Assembly: GCA_965231025.1 (NCBI GenBank)
Contig: OZ246407.1
Location: 620,001-684,000 of the forward strand
Direction: 5' to 3'
Length of the DNA: 64,000 nucleotides
Source of the DNA: PALSA-1335 sp965231025
GTDB lineage: Bacteria; Patescibacteriota; Gracilibacteria; UBA1369
In this document: piece by piece, positions 8,541 through 16,968 of the stretch
How the letters are laid out: each line of letters opens with the position of its first letter
How positions within the stretch are numbered: the stretch's first letter is position 1
Notes under the pieces: model-generated
Told to the model about the DNA's origin: nothing
Databases searched by the model: none
What the model saw: only the letters and a program-made list of their open reading frames with translations
Translations under genes and position numbers: made by a program

Positions 8541-9665
8541 ATGTCACTCAAACATCTTAAAATCGCCCTCGTCTGCGACTGGCTGACAAACTCCGGCGGG
8601 GCCGAAAAAGTAATTCTTGCGCTCCACCGGCTCTTCCCCAAGGCGCCGATTTATACGTCCATCTATAACAAGGACCGGATGCCCGGATTTGAACATGCCG
8701 TGGTGTACACCTCGTACCTGCAGCACATGCCCTGGGCAAAAAACAAACACCAGTTGTATCTGGGGCTGATGCCGTCGGTTTTTGAACAGTTTGACCTCAG
8801 CGCGTACGACATCGTCATATCGAGTTCCCATTCCTGCGCCAAAGGGGTAATAACGAAACCCGAAACGCTCCACGTATCCTACTGCCACTCTCCCATGCGC
8901 TACGCCTGGGAAAACAGTCACGCGTATATCCGCGAGTACGACATACACCCCCTGATTAAAAAACTGGCGCCGCTGTTCATGCACGGCATACGGATGTGGG
9001 ACAAACTCAGCGCCGAACGGGTGGATTACTTCATGGCAAACTCAAAACACATCCAGAACCGCATATTTAAATACTATCGGAGGACATCCAGCGTCATTTA
9101 TCCGTTTGTGGACACCGACAAATTCAGGACAGGAACCAGGCGCGGAGATTATTATCTGGCCGTCGGAAGACTCACGCCATATAAACGGTTTGATCTCATC
9201 ATTGATACGTTCAATAAACTGGGACTGCCGCTGAAAATAGTGGGGACGGGAGTCTCTTACAAAAAACTCGCCCAGATGGCTGGAAACAACATCGAATTTC
9301 TTGGAAGAATCAGCGACGAAGCCCTGAGGGAACACTACTCAAACGCAAAAGCGCTCATTTTCCCGCAGGTCGAAGATTTTGGAATCACCCCTCTGGAAGC
9401 CATGGCGTCGGGCTGTCCGGTTATAGCCTTCGGGAAAGGTGGAGCCCTTGAAACGGTGGTTGATAAAAAAACAGGACTGTTCTTCGATGAACAAAATCCG
9501 GCTTCGCTGGAAGGCGCCATCGGCAAATTTCAAACACTGACTTTCGATCCGCACGCGATCCGTTCCCATGCCGAAAATTTTGACCGGAGCGTATTCAACA
9601 AAAAAATCATCGATTTCCTTGAGAAAAAATGGGAAACCTGGCAAAAAGAAATGGCTATGAAATAA
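8541..9665 (+). CDS. GT4-family glycosyltransferase
   Basis: A 374-aa GT-B fold transferase that would add a sugar from a nucleotide donor at the cytoplasmic membrane face. The N-terminal half begins KIALVCDWLTNSGGAEKV, typical of capsule and O-chain mannosyl/glucosyl transferases. The C-terminal half has the donor-binding EDFGITPLEAMASGCPVIAF with the E-x7-E pattern. An in-frame ATG lies ten codons upstream (8511), but the conserved part starts just after 8541. It follows the PrsW gene by 68 nt and precedes a chain-length regulator. Confidence 0.87.
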   Translation: MSLKHLKIALVCDWLTNSGGAEKVILALHRLFPKAPIYTSIYNKDRMPGFEHAVVYTSYLQHMPWAKNKHQLYLGLMPSVFEQFDLSAYDIVISSSHSCAKGVITKPETLHVSYCHSPMRYAWENSHAYIREYDIHPLIKKLAPLFMHGIRMWDKLSAERVDYFMANSKHIQNRIFKYYRRTSSVIYPFVDTDKFRTGTRRGDYYLAVGRLTPYKRFDLIIDTFNKLGLPLKIVGTGVSYKKLAQMAGNNIEFLGRISDEALREHYSNAKALIFPQVEDFGITPLEAMASGCPVIAFGKGGALETVVDKKTGLFFDEQNPASLEGAIGKFQTLTFDPHAIRSHAENFDRSVFNKKIIDFLEKKWETWQKEMAMK

Positions 9666-9677
9666 CCGAACAACACT

Positions 9678-10601
9678 ATGACCTTTCTCGACTACCTCAA
9701 CCTGATACGACGAAACACCCTAAGTGTACTGCTGATCACACTGTTGACCATCGGAACCACGGCAGGACTCGTACTGTATAAAAACCGGAGCCCGTTCCAG
9801 TCAACAATTTTTGTAAGTATCGGAAATGTCCAGCGGAGCCTCCAGGGGAACGATTCCTCATTCGAAAACGTCCAGGCCGCCGATCACTTCAGCGAGGCCG
9901 TACAGGGATGGTTTAAAAACCCGGAATTCCAAAAAAGAATCCGGATTGATGGCTCCTCGGAAATCAGCGCACGCAAACAGGAAAAACAAAACCTGCTGCT
10001 CTCTTATACCAGCGAAAACGACGATCTCGCAAAAAAAACGGGCGAGAAGGCCAGGGAGGAACTCCAGAAAGAGATCGAAACCTATAACGCAAACACGGCC
10101 AGTGAATTCAAGACGGCCATCTATTCCCTGAATGTCGAAGAAAAACCGCTGTCGCTGCCGCTCTTCCTGATCATCGGCCTTTTTGGAGGCGCCATCCTTT
10201 CGTCGTTCGCGGTCTATGGGTACGAATATCTCTTTCAAAAGATATCCTCCGCGTCACAGGCGGAAATCCTGGCTGAAAAAAACATGACGGAAGCGATCCC
10301 GTCGATGAAAACCGGGGAACAAAAACTCCGTTTCCTGGCCACACACCTCGACAGAATTGAATCAAAGAACATACAGATCATCGGCGCGGGAGTTAAAACT
10401 GACGTCCTGGGGGAAAACCTCGAAAAAATATTGAAAGGAAAAACCGTCAATAACGTAAATTTTCCGCAGGAAAGCGAACTGATATCCGAAAATGACCCTC
10501 ACCTCGTGGTATGCGCACTCGGCAAAACCACGACAGGGGACATACGAAAACTCCGGTCCCTGCTTTCAAATACGTTCGATCTGCTTATCGTGGAAGCATG
10601 A
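9678..10601 (+). CDS. Wzz/chain-length-determinant-like membrane protein
   Basis: The 307-aa protein has one transmembrane helix near residues 15-32, a periplasm-side-type helical stretch, a second helix near 157-180 (LSLPLFLIIGLFGGAILSS) and a C-terminal cytoplasmic domain. This is the plan of polysaccharide co-polymerases that set polymer length. The cytoplasmic part has a Rossmann-like pattern (NIQIIGAGVKTDVLGENL) but no Walker A motif, so it may be a degenerate BY-kinase-like module. It shares ATGA with the next glycosyltransferase. Confidence 0.75.
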   Translation: MTFLDYLNLIRRNTLSVLLITLLTIGTTAGLVLYKNRSPFQSTIFVSIGNVQRSLQGNDSSFENVQAADHFSEAVQGWFKNPEFQKRIRIDGSSEISARKQEKQNLLLSYTSENDDLAKKTGEKAREELQKEIETYNANTASEFKTAIYSLNVEEKPLSLPLFLIIGLFGGAILSSFAVYGYEYLFQKISSASQAEILAEKNMTEAIPSMKTGEQKLRFLATHLDRIESKNIQIIGAGVKTDVLGENLEKILKGKTVNNVNFPQESELISENDPHLVVCALGKTTTGDIRKLRSLLSNTFDLLIVEA

Positions 10602-11773
10602 ACATCGTCATCGATATCCGGCCGCTCATGGATGGAAAACTCAGCGGGATTGAGGTGTACACCACGAACCTTCTCCGCGAGCTTTTGAAAATGGACCAAA
10701 AAAATACCTATATTTTATTCGCCAACGCAGCAAAAAACCTGGGGACGCGAATTCCCGAGTTTAAGGGAAAAAACGTAACGGTGATTCAGACAAAAATCCC
10801 GAATAAAATCCTGAACGCGGGATTGTGTTTTTTACGCTATCCAAAACTGGACAAGCTCATACTCAAACATCTGAAAAAACATCCGTCCAAGATTCCGGAA
10901 ACGATGAAAAACAGAACCATCGACCTGTTTTTCCTGCCCGACCTGCGCCCGTGCGCTCTGAGCAAAAAGGTAAAGAAAATAACGACCGTGCACGACCTTT
11001 CGTTCGTACACTTCAAGAAATTCTTCTCCCGGAAAACGCGGCTGTGGTACAAACTCATGAAACCGCAGCGCGAAATACGGACCAGCGACCACATCATCGC
11101 CGTTTCTTCGTACACCAGAGACGACATCATGCATACCTACAAAATCCCCGAAAGCAAAATTACCGTCATTCACGAGGGGGTGGAGGGGTCATTTTGCAGC
11201 AAGATCGATGAGAAAGAATTCGAACATATCCGCAGAAGATACAATCTTCCGGAAAAATACTATCTGTTTCTCTCAACGCTCGAACCGCGCAAGAACATCC
11301 AGAACCTTGTGAAAGGATTCATGATATACAAACTCCTTAACCGGCGCGATAATGCAAAACTTGTGCTGGCGGGAGCAAAAAACCCGAAGATTTTTTCGAA
11401 AGTGATCATGCGGGAACTGACTCCCGATGTCATATTCACCGGCTTCATCGACGAGGAGGACAAAGCGTCCGTCATCAAACACGCTGACGTATTTTTGTAT
11501 CCATCATTGTTCGAAGGATTCGGATTACCACTGCTGGAAGCCATGAAATGCGGAACGCCCATCATAACCTCAAACACCAGTTCCATGCCGGAAATTGCCG
11601 GAAACGCCGCCCTGCTGATCAATCCTAAATTTCCAGACGCCATAGCCACCTCGCTGGAAAAAATTCAAAAGCCTGAAATCAAAGCCTCACTCCAAAAAAA
11701 CATGGAGGAGCAGGTCGCAAAATTCAGCTGGAGGGAGTGTGCACGCAAAACCCTCAAACTGTTTCTGCAGTAA
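10598..11773 (+). CDS. GT4-family glycosyltransferase
   Basis: A 391-aa transferase starting MNIVIDIRPLMDGKLSGIEV, a typical GT4 opening with the glycine loop. The C-terminal half has STLEPRKNIQNLVKGF and PSLFEGFGLPLLEAMKCGTP, the donor nucleotide site. Its ATG overlaps the stop of the chain-length gene (ATGA), so the two are coupled. It ends the plus-strand run and faces the AI-2E-type gene tail to tail, 25 nt away. Confidence 0.88.
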   Translation: MNIVIDIRPLMDGKLSGIEVYTTNLLRELLKMDQKNTYILFANAAKNLGTRIPEFKGKNVTVIQTKIPNKILNAGLCFLRYPKLDKLILKHLKKHPSKIPETMKNRTIDLFFLPDLRPCALSKKVKKITTVHDLSFVHFKKFFSRKTRLWYKLMKPQREIRTSDHIIAVSSYTRDDIMHTYKIPESKITVIHEGVEGSFCSKIDEKEFEHIRRRYNLPEKYYLFLSTLEPRKNIQNLVKGFMIYKLLNRRDNAKLVLAGAKNPKIFSKVIMRELTPDVIFTGFIDEEDKASVIKHADVFLYPSLFEGFGLPLLEAMKCGTPIITSNTSSMPEIAGNAALLINPKFPDAIATSLEKIQKPEIKASLQKNMEEQVAKFSWRECARKTLKLFLQ

Positions 11774-11798
11774 AAGGCGCGGCCTTATCTGTGAAGAG

Positions 11799-12992
11799 TT
11801 ATTTCGCCTTCTCCATGTAGTCTTTCACGAAGATCGCCACCGATGTTGCGATCGGAATGGAAATGACAAGTCCCAAAATACCAAGATACTGGGAACCGAC
11901 CAGCATGGCGAAAATAATAATGATCGGGCTTAACCCAACCGCCTTGTTCATGATGTAAGGAACAAGGAAATTATTTTCGATCTGGAACAGCACAAAGTAG
12001 TAAATGGAGACCCATAACCCCAAAAGCGGGGCCTGATTAAAGACGACCGGCAAAGTAAACAACCAGGCAAAAACACGCCCCATCACCGGAATGACCATCA
12101 AAATACCCGCGATAACCGAAAGGGTAAGGGCGTAATCGACGTTCAGTACCAGCAAACCCAGATACGTAAGAACCCCTGCAACGAGCGAAAGCAGCAGTTG
12201 CCCGCGTAGCCAGTGCCCGATCTTCTCCTTCACCGCCTCCATGCGCGTAGAAATGTAGTTGCCGTATCGGGAAGGAAACAGCGATAAAAAGAAATCATGA
12301 AGCGCCCGTTCCTCCACGGTCATGAAGAACGTGAGAACCAAAACGAGTACAAGATTCATCAATCCGAAAGATATATTCAAAAGCTGGGTAGCCAATACCT
12401 GGAGCGCAGACTGGATCTGTTCCGCTGCGGTCTTAAGATCGATCGCCTGGTAAATCTCGTCGAAAATTGGTTTAAACTGCTTTGCCAGGGGCGAAGCCTG
12501 CGGAGAGTTCGAAGTAAGATTCTGGACAAAATCGGCGACGGACTTGCCGATATCTATGACCTGCTTCGCGATGAGAGGAACAAGACTGGAGAGCGAAACG
12601 GCCAGGACGTAAAAAATCAAAATATAGATAAAAAGTACCCCAAGGCCCCGCGGAATTTTTCTCCTTTGAAGAAAATCCACGATGGGATCCAAAGCGGCAG
12701 CGAACAAGAAAGAAACGAACAACAGCACCAGGATACCGGAAATCTGGTAGAGGAAATACAACGAAAGCAGCAAAAGCAAAACAACCGCCGTCGCCTTCGC
12801 GATCGTTGCGGCGGATACCTCAACCACAAGTTTATTCATGTCTTTTAAAGATGATTTTGGAAGAGCCACGGCATGCGCGGCCTCCATTTTGTGCTCATGC
12901 TTGTGTTTGAGACTGCTCATCGCGGTCTGGAAACTCTCAAAACTTTTACGCGTACCCGTAAGAATTTTCTGGAGTGAGTTTTTCTTTTTCAT
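11799..12992 (-). CDS. AI-2E/PerM-family permease
   Basis: The 397-aa protein has a charged N-terminal tail of about 60 residues, then the eight-helix AI-2E exporter-like fold. Landmarks are IPRGLGVLFIYILIF, a long soluble loop (residues 150-210), and the C-terminal IENNFLVPYIMNKAVGLSP and LGILGLVISIPIATS. Family members are linked to autoinducer export, ion antiport or sporulation; substrate here is unknown. It follows the pilin-like gene by 20 nt on the same strand. Confidence 0.85.
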   Translation of the reverse strand: MKKKNSLQKILTGTRKSFESFQTAMSSLKHKHEHKMEAAHAVALPKSSLKDMNKLVVEVSAATIAKATAVVLLLLLSLYFLYQISGILVLLFVSFLFAAALDPIVDFLQRRKIPRGLGVLFIYILIFYVLAVSLSSLVPLIAKQVIDIGKSVADFVQNLTSNSPQASPLAKQFKPIFDEIYQAIDLKTAAEQIQSALQVLATQLLNISFGLMNLVLVLVLTFFMTVEERALHDFFLSLFPSRYGNYISTRMEAVKEKIGHWLRGQLLLSLVAGVLTYLGLLVLNVDYALTLSVIAGILMVIPVMGRVFAWLFTLPVVFNQAPLLGLWVSIYYFVLFQIENNFLVPYIMNKAVGLSPIIIIFAMLVGSQYLGILGLVISIPIATSVAIFVKDYMEKAK

Positions 12993-13012
12993 TTTAAAGG
13001 AAGAATAAATAT

Positions 13013-13756
13013 TTAGCCGGTGACCGCACCCATGACCACATTAACGATTGCCCAGGCGAGCAATGACAACCCAAAACCCATCAGGGCGTGCATGATGGTC
13101 TGTTTTCCCTTTTCTTTGTCTTCGGTAAGACCGCCGATCACATAACGGTAACCGCCGAGAACCACGAAAAGAACACTGATCAAGCCCGCCATGCCCAAAA
13201 GGAAATTGGAGAAGTAGGTAATGAAAAAGGGGATCATGGCCAGAGTGATACGACCGGATTTCACCGCACAACCCAATAAATTCATGCGCTGATCGGGTTC
13301 ATAATCTTTTCCTCCGCCCATAACCTGATTAAACGCCTCATCTTTTTTAGCCTCTGTCTCTGTTTTCTTTTTATCCGCATCCGCAAACTTTTTTTGGGCG
13401 TCGTTATATGCACCGCATCCAGCCTCACTGGGAAAATCAGTACACTTTTGCCCACCAAACGCTCCGTATTTATCCTTAATATCTTTCTTAGTAGCCTCTG
13501 CCGCTTTTGATGCTTCATCATAAGCCTTGGAGGCAGCTTCAAACTCATTATTAGCAGTAACAAAATCATTTTGAGCCATTTTTTGGGCGTCAGGTATTTT
13601 CCGGTCCACCTCGTACTGATCCAGCATCTGTTTACACTGTTTGGTATCAAGATTTGTAAACGGCAAAATCGAAAACTGCGTCTGCGCAAAAGCCGGAACC
13701 GCCGTCCAGGTAAACAGGATGAACGAAATAACAAGACGGGAGAAAATTTTCTTCAT
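13013..13756 (-). CDS. Secreted coiled-coil protein with VirB2/TrbC pilin-like C-terminus
   Basis: The 247-aa protein starts with a signal peptide (MKKIFSRLVISFILFTWTAV, cut after AFA). A helical, cysteine-bearing stretch follows (residues 30-160, rich in A, K, D and E). The C-terminus has two hydrophobic helices separated by a short basic turn (GGYRYVIGGLTEDKEKGK). That hairpin is typical of VirB2/TrbC-type pilins and of pilin-like proteins common in CPR genomes. The start at 13756 is set by the signal peptide and the promoter. Role in a surface filament or secretion channel is inference. Confidence 0.65.
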   Translation of the reverse strand: MKKIFSRLVISFILFTWTAVPAFAQTQFSILPFTNLDTKQCKQMLDQYEVDRKIPDAQKMAQNDFVTANNEFEAASKAYDEASKAAEATKKDIKDKYGAFGGQKCTDFPSEAGCGAYNDAQKKFADADKKKTETEAKKDEAFNQVMGGGKDYEPDQRMNLLGCAVKSGRITLAMIPFFITYFSNFLLGMAGLISVLFVVLGGYRYVIGGLTEDKEKGKQTIMHALMGFGLSLLAWAIVNVVMGAVTG

Positions 13757-13780
13757 GGCGACAAAATAAAATTTAACCGT

Positions 13781-13809
13781 ATCATAACAGAAAGAAAACA
13801 AAATCTCAA
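13781..13809 (-). promoter_or_regulatory. Promoter for pilin-like gene
   Basis: Minus-strand TTGAGA, 17-nt spacer, TATGAT, in the gap between yggS and the pilin-like gene; predicted start about 20 nt before the ATG. Confidence 0.62.
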
Positions 13810-13822
13810 AGCCATCAAACAC

Positions 13823-14491
13823 CTACTCAAAAAAGTACCGGCCCACCCTGACCTCCGTTGCACCCTCCTCAATCGCGACCTTGAAATCATGGCTCATGCC
13901 CATGGAAAGAACTTCAAACCCCTTGAACTGCTTCTTGCAAAGATCAAACAAGCTCTTCATCATGCGGAAATACGGCCGGGCGTCTTCCGGATTTTCAAAA
14001 TAGGGAACCATCGCCATAAGTCCCCGGATCTGAAGATGCCAGTGTTTTCTGATCTCCCTCACGAACTCAAACGTCGCCGAAGGCCTGATGCCATGCTTGT
14101 TCGGATCTCCCGTGACATTGACTTCGATCAGCACCGGCATTTTTTTACCGATTTTATCGCACTCTTTTTCAAGAGCCTGGGCAATTTCCAGCCTGTCCAC
14201 GGATTCAATCATCTGAAAAAGCTTCACGGCCTGCTTCACCTTATTCGTCTGGAGAGAACCGATAAAATGCCTTGTACACGGCAACAAAGAAGGAAAACGT
14301 TTTTGGGCGTCCTGAACCTTGTTCTCCCCGACAAGACGAATACCGGCCGAAACAAGCGTATTCGCCTGCTCCAGCGTTGCATACTTGATCGCGGCCAGTA
14401 CTGCGACATCAATCGGGTTGCGCTGAACCTGCTTGCAAACGCGCTTTATTTCTTGTAAGAGTTGATGTACTCTTTGAACCTCAAAGGTCAT
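13823..14491 (-). CDS. YggS/PLPBP-family pyridoxal-phosphate homeostasis protein
   Basis: A 222-aa single-domain alanine-racemase-like TIM barrel that binds PLP and buffers vitamin B6 and amino-acid pools without known catalysis. The PLP lysine is in AVLAAIKYAT near residue 36. HFIGSLQTNKVKQ, the GLMAMVPYFENP strand and the phosphate-binding LSMGMSHDFKVAIEEGATEVRVG are all present. It sits divergently from der, and pdxS/pdxT for PLP synthesis are 11 kb downstream. Confidence 0.92.
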   Translation of the reverse strand: MTFEVQRVHQLLQEIKRVCKQVQRNPIDVAVLAAIKYATLEQANTLVSAGIRLVGENKVQDAQKRFPSLLPCTRHFIGSLQTNKVKQAVKLFQMIESVDRLEIAQALEKECDKIGKKMPVLIEVNVTGDPNKHGIRPSATFEFVREIRKHWHLQIRGLMAMVPYFENPEDARPYFRMMKSLFDLCKKQFKGFEVLSMGMSHDFKVAIEEGATEVRVGRYFFE

Positions 14492-14535
14492 GAATATGGT
14501 CTGAGAAAAGAGCTTTACCTATACTATACGTCAGT

Positions 14536-15951
14536 ATGAGCGCGAAAAAAAGACCACCAACGGACAAACCGGCGGAACACTCAATACCGATCATCGCGAT
14601 CGTCGGAAGGCCGAATGTTGGGAAATCCAGTCTCTTCAACAGACTTATCCGGAAACGGCTCGCGGTGACCCATGAACAGGCCGGAACGACGCGCGACCGC
14701 ATCTATTACCAGATATCGATGAACGGGATTCCGGCGATTCTCGTGGACACCGGAGGACTTGAGTACGGAAAAAAAGAGAACATCGAGGGCGACATCCAAA
14801 GCCAGGCCCGGATCGCGATCGGCGAGGCGGATATCATCATGTTCGTCGTCGACGTGAGCGAAGGACTGACGGCCAACGATTATGAAGCCGCAGGCCTGTT
14901 ACGAAAATCCGGGAAAAACATACTATTTGTGGCGAATAAGTTTGATCATCCGGGATTTGAAGAAAACGTTCATGAAATGGCAAGCCTTGGATTCAGCGAA
15001 CCCATCACCGTTTCGGCCATCCACAGAATAGGGGTCGACGAGCTCCGGGATCTTCTTGAAGAAAAACTCAGGAAAGCCGGATGGAAAAAACAGCAGGAAA
15101 GGGCCGAACAAAAACAGGACACTGTGAGCCTGTGTTTTCTGGGGATACCGAATGCGGGAAAATCGTCGTTGGTGAACGCCATTTTAGGAGAGGAAAAACT
15201 GATCGTCTCTCCCGTTGCGGGAACAACGCGGGACGCGACGGACACGGAGGTCGTGTACAACGACCAGACGTTCAACCTCATCGACACCGCGGGACTGCGA
15301 AGAAGAGGAAAAATCGAACCCGGCCTTGAGAAACTCAGCGCCCTGCGTTCCCTGGAGGCCGTGGAAAGAAGCGACATCGTCTGCCTGATCCTTGACTACG
15401 AACGCGGAATCCGCAAGCAGGACCTGCATATTTCATCGTACGCCCAGGACTCAAAGAAAGGGATCGTGCTGGTGGTGAACAAATGCGACCTGATGAAGGA
15501 CCAGGAGGCAGAACGCAACCGTTTCATAAGAATCCTGCGGCACCGTTTCGACTTCCTCCCGTGGGTCCCCGTACTGTTCGTGAGCGCCCTGAAAAAGAAA
15601 AACATTGATAAAATTCTCGATCTTGCGCAGCAGATCTATAGCGAAAGGTTCAAGCAGATAGACAGCGATGAGCTGGACGGATTCATGAAAGAAGTAACAT
15701 TCAGGCACACCCCGCCAAAAGTTTCCCTAACGATGCCCAAAATTTATTCACTGGAACAAACGGGAATCAATCCGCCCGCCTTCACGTTCTTGGTCAACGA
15801 CGAAAAAGCCATCCATTTCTCATACCGACGCTATCTTGAAAACGAAATCCGCAAGAAATACGACTTCACCGGAACCGGAATACGCCTTATATACAAAGAA
15901 CGGTTCGAGAAAAAAACGCCCGGGGAAAAACCAAAAAAGAAGAAGAGATAA
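14536..15951 (+). CDS. der: Ribosome-assembly GTPase Der (EngA)
   Basis: Der has two GTPase domains in tandem and acts in 50S maturation. The first has GRPNVGKSSLFNRLI, DTGG and NKFD. The second has GIPNAGKSSLVNAI, DTAGLRRRGKI and NKCD. A KH-like domain closes the 471-aa protein, ending in a basic lysine-rich tail. A TATACT -10 motif at 14520-14525 would put the start site within a few bases of the ATG, so the message may be nearly leaderless. Confidence 0.97.
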   Translation: MSAKKRPPTDKPAEHSIPIIAIVGRPNVGKSSLFNRLIRKRLAVTHEQAGTTRDRIYYQISMNGIPAILVDTGGLEYGKKENIEGDIQSQARIAIGEADIIMFVVDVSEGLTANDYEAAGLLRKSGKNILFVANKFDHPGFEENVHEMASLGFSEPITVSAIHRIGVDELRDLLEEKLRKAGWKKQQERAEQKQDTVSLCFLGIPNAGKSSLVNAILGEEKLIVSPVAGTTRDATDTEVVYNDQTFNLIDTAGLRRRGKIEPGLEKLSALRSLEAVERSDIVCLILDYERGIRKQDLHISSYAQDSKKGIVLVVNKCDLMKDQEAERNRFIRILRHRFDFLPWVPVLFVSALKKKNIDKILDLAQQIYSERFKQIDSDELDGFMKEVTFRHTPPKVSLTMPKIYSLEQTGINPPAFTFLVNDEKAIHFSYRRYLENEIRKKYDFTGTGIRLIYKERFEKKTPGEKPKKKKR

Positions 15952-15962
15952 CCCTCCTCAAT

Positions 15963-16886
15963 TCAGGTTCCAAGAAGCTCCGTCAGCCGAGCCTCGAACC
16001 TCCTGGCAATATCTTTTCTGCGGTCGATATTGTGAAATTTAAGCATGTGTTCATTCACGACAACCGAGGCCCCGTCGGGCAGACGGGATACATTACGCTT
16101 ATGCCGTTTCATCTGCGATGTCATAAGTATTCTCTCGATATGATCTCCCAGACGCCCCCTCCACAGAAACTCTTTCAGCCAGGCAAAAAAACGCAAAACA
16201 TTCGGATTCCAATAATCCTTCGCCAACGAAAGAGTCCGTCCAAAATATCTGGAGATCCAGACATTATCCCTGGCAAACTTCTCATAAGCTTCCCTGCCGT
16301 AAACGGGCCTCATGGTCAAAACCCAGTAGGGGAGGTAAACGTCCTCATGGCCCGATTGTATTTTCTCAAGATCCATGGCCGTTTCATCGCAGTAAAAACT
16401 CAGGCAAAATCTCCCGGCTATCTTGTTCCCGTGCCTCCTCACCCCAAGAAAGGCAAAAAGCAGCAGCGTCAAAAACCTCACGAAGAAAAGCCTTCCCTTT
16501 CTTGCGACAATAAAGAGATCAATATCGCTCTCTGAGGTGGCATTATTGATGGCCAACGTGTTGCAAACCCCGACCATCCTCACGAAGGGAACGAACTGAA
16601 TGAACGGAAGATACCTCCGTGTCTTTTTCCAATACTGGAGCGAAATTTTTTCGCGTTCATCCCTGCTCACCACAATCAGATCCCTCCCCTTCAAAAAGTA
16701 ATAACCGTCCTGCCGGCTGACGATGTCACGATGTCCATCCAGAAAATCCTTCAGTTCCCCGGGCGAAGGCTGCTCACCGAACAAATACCGGTGAAGCTCC
16801 TCTATGGTGAGCGGATAATCAAAAAGATCAAAATAGGCAAGGGTTGCCAGGCAACGTTCGCGCAATGAAGAAAACGGAAACTGCAT
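15963..16886 (-). CDS. Nucleotidyltransferase-superfamily protein with N-terminal winged-helix-like segment
   Basis: The 307-aa protein opens with a helical segment (LATLAYFDLFDYPLTIEEL) resembling a winged helix. A Pol-beta-type nucleotidyltransferase core follows (VGVCNTLAINNATSESDIDLFIVA), where SDIDLFIV supplies the two metal aspartates. The GS motif of the family is replaced by CNT, which may weaken nucleotide binding. The remainder is helical and basic. Substrate is unknown. It converges on der, 11 nt apart. Confidence 0.65.
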   Translation of the reverse strand: MQFPFSSLRERCLATLAYFDLFDYPLTIEELHRYLFGEQPSPGELKDFLDGHRDIVSRQDGYYFLKGRDLIVVSRDEREKISLQYWKKTRRYLPFIQFVPFVRMVGVCNTLAINNATSESDIDLFIVARKGRLFFVRFLTLLLFAFLGVRRHGNKIAGRFCLSFYCDETAMDLEKIQSGHEDVYLPYWVLTMRPVYGREAYEKFARDNVWISRYFGRTLSLAKDYWNPNVLRFFAWLKEFLWRGRLGDHIERILMTSQMKRHKRNVSRLPDGASVVVNEHMLKFHNIDRRKDIARRFEARLTELLGT

Positions 16887-16890
16887 GATA

Positions 16891-16919
16891 TTACATTAAT
16901 GCCAAAAAAAGCTTATACT
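16891..16919 (+). promoter_or_regulatory. Promoter for uvrC
   Basis: TTACAT, 17-nt spacer, TATACT; predicted start about 43 nt before the uvrC ATG. Confidence 0.6.
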
Positions 16920-16968
16920 AGAGGGCGAAGTTTTCAAAGCCAAACACTTTTCCAAATCCGAAAAAGTT

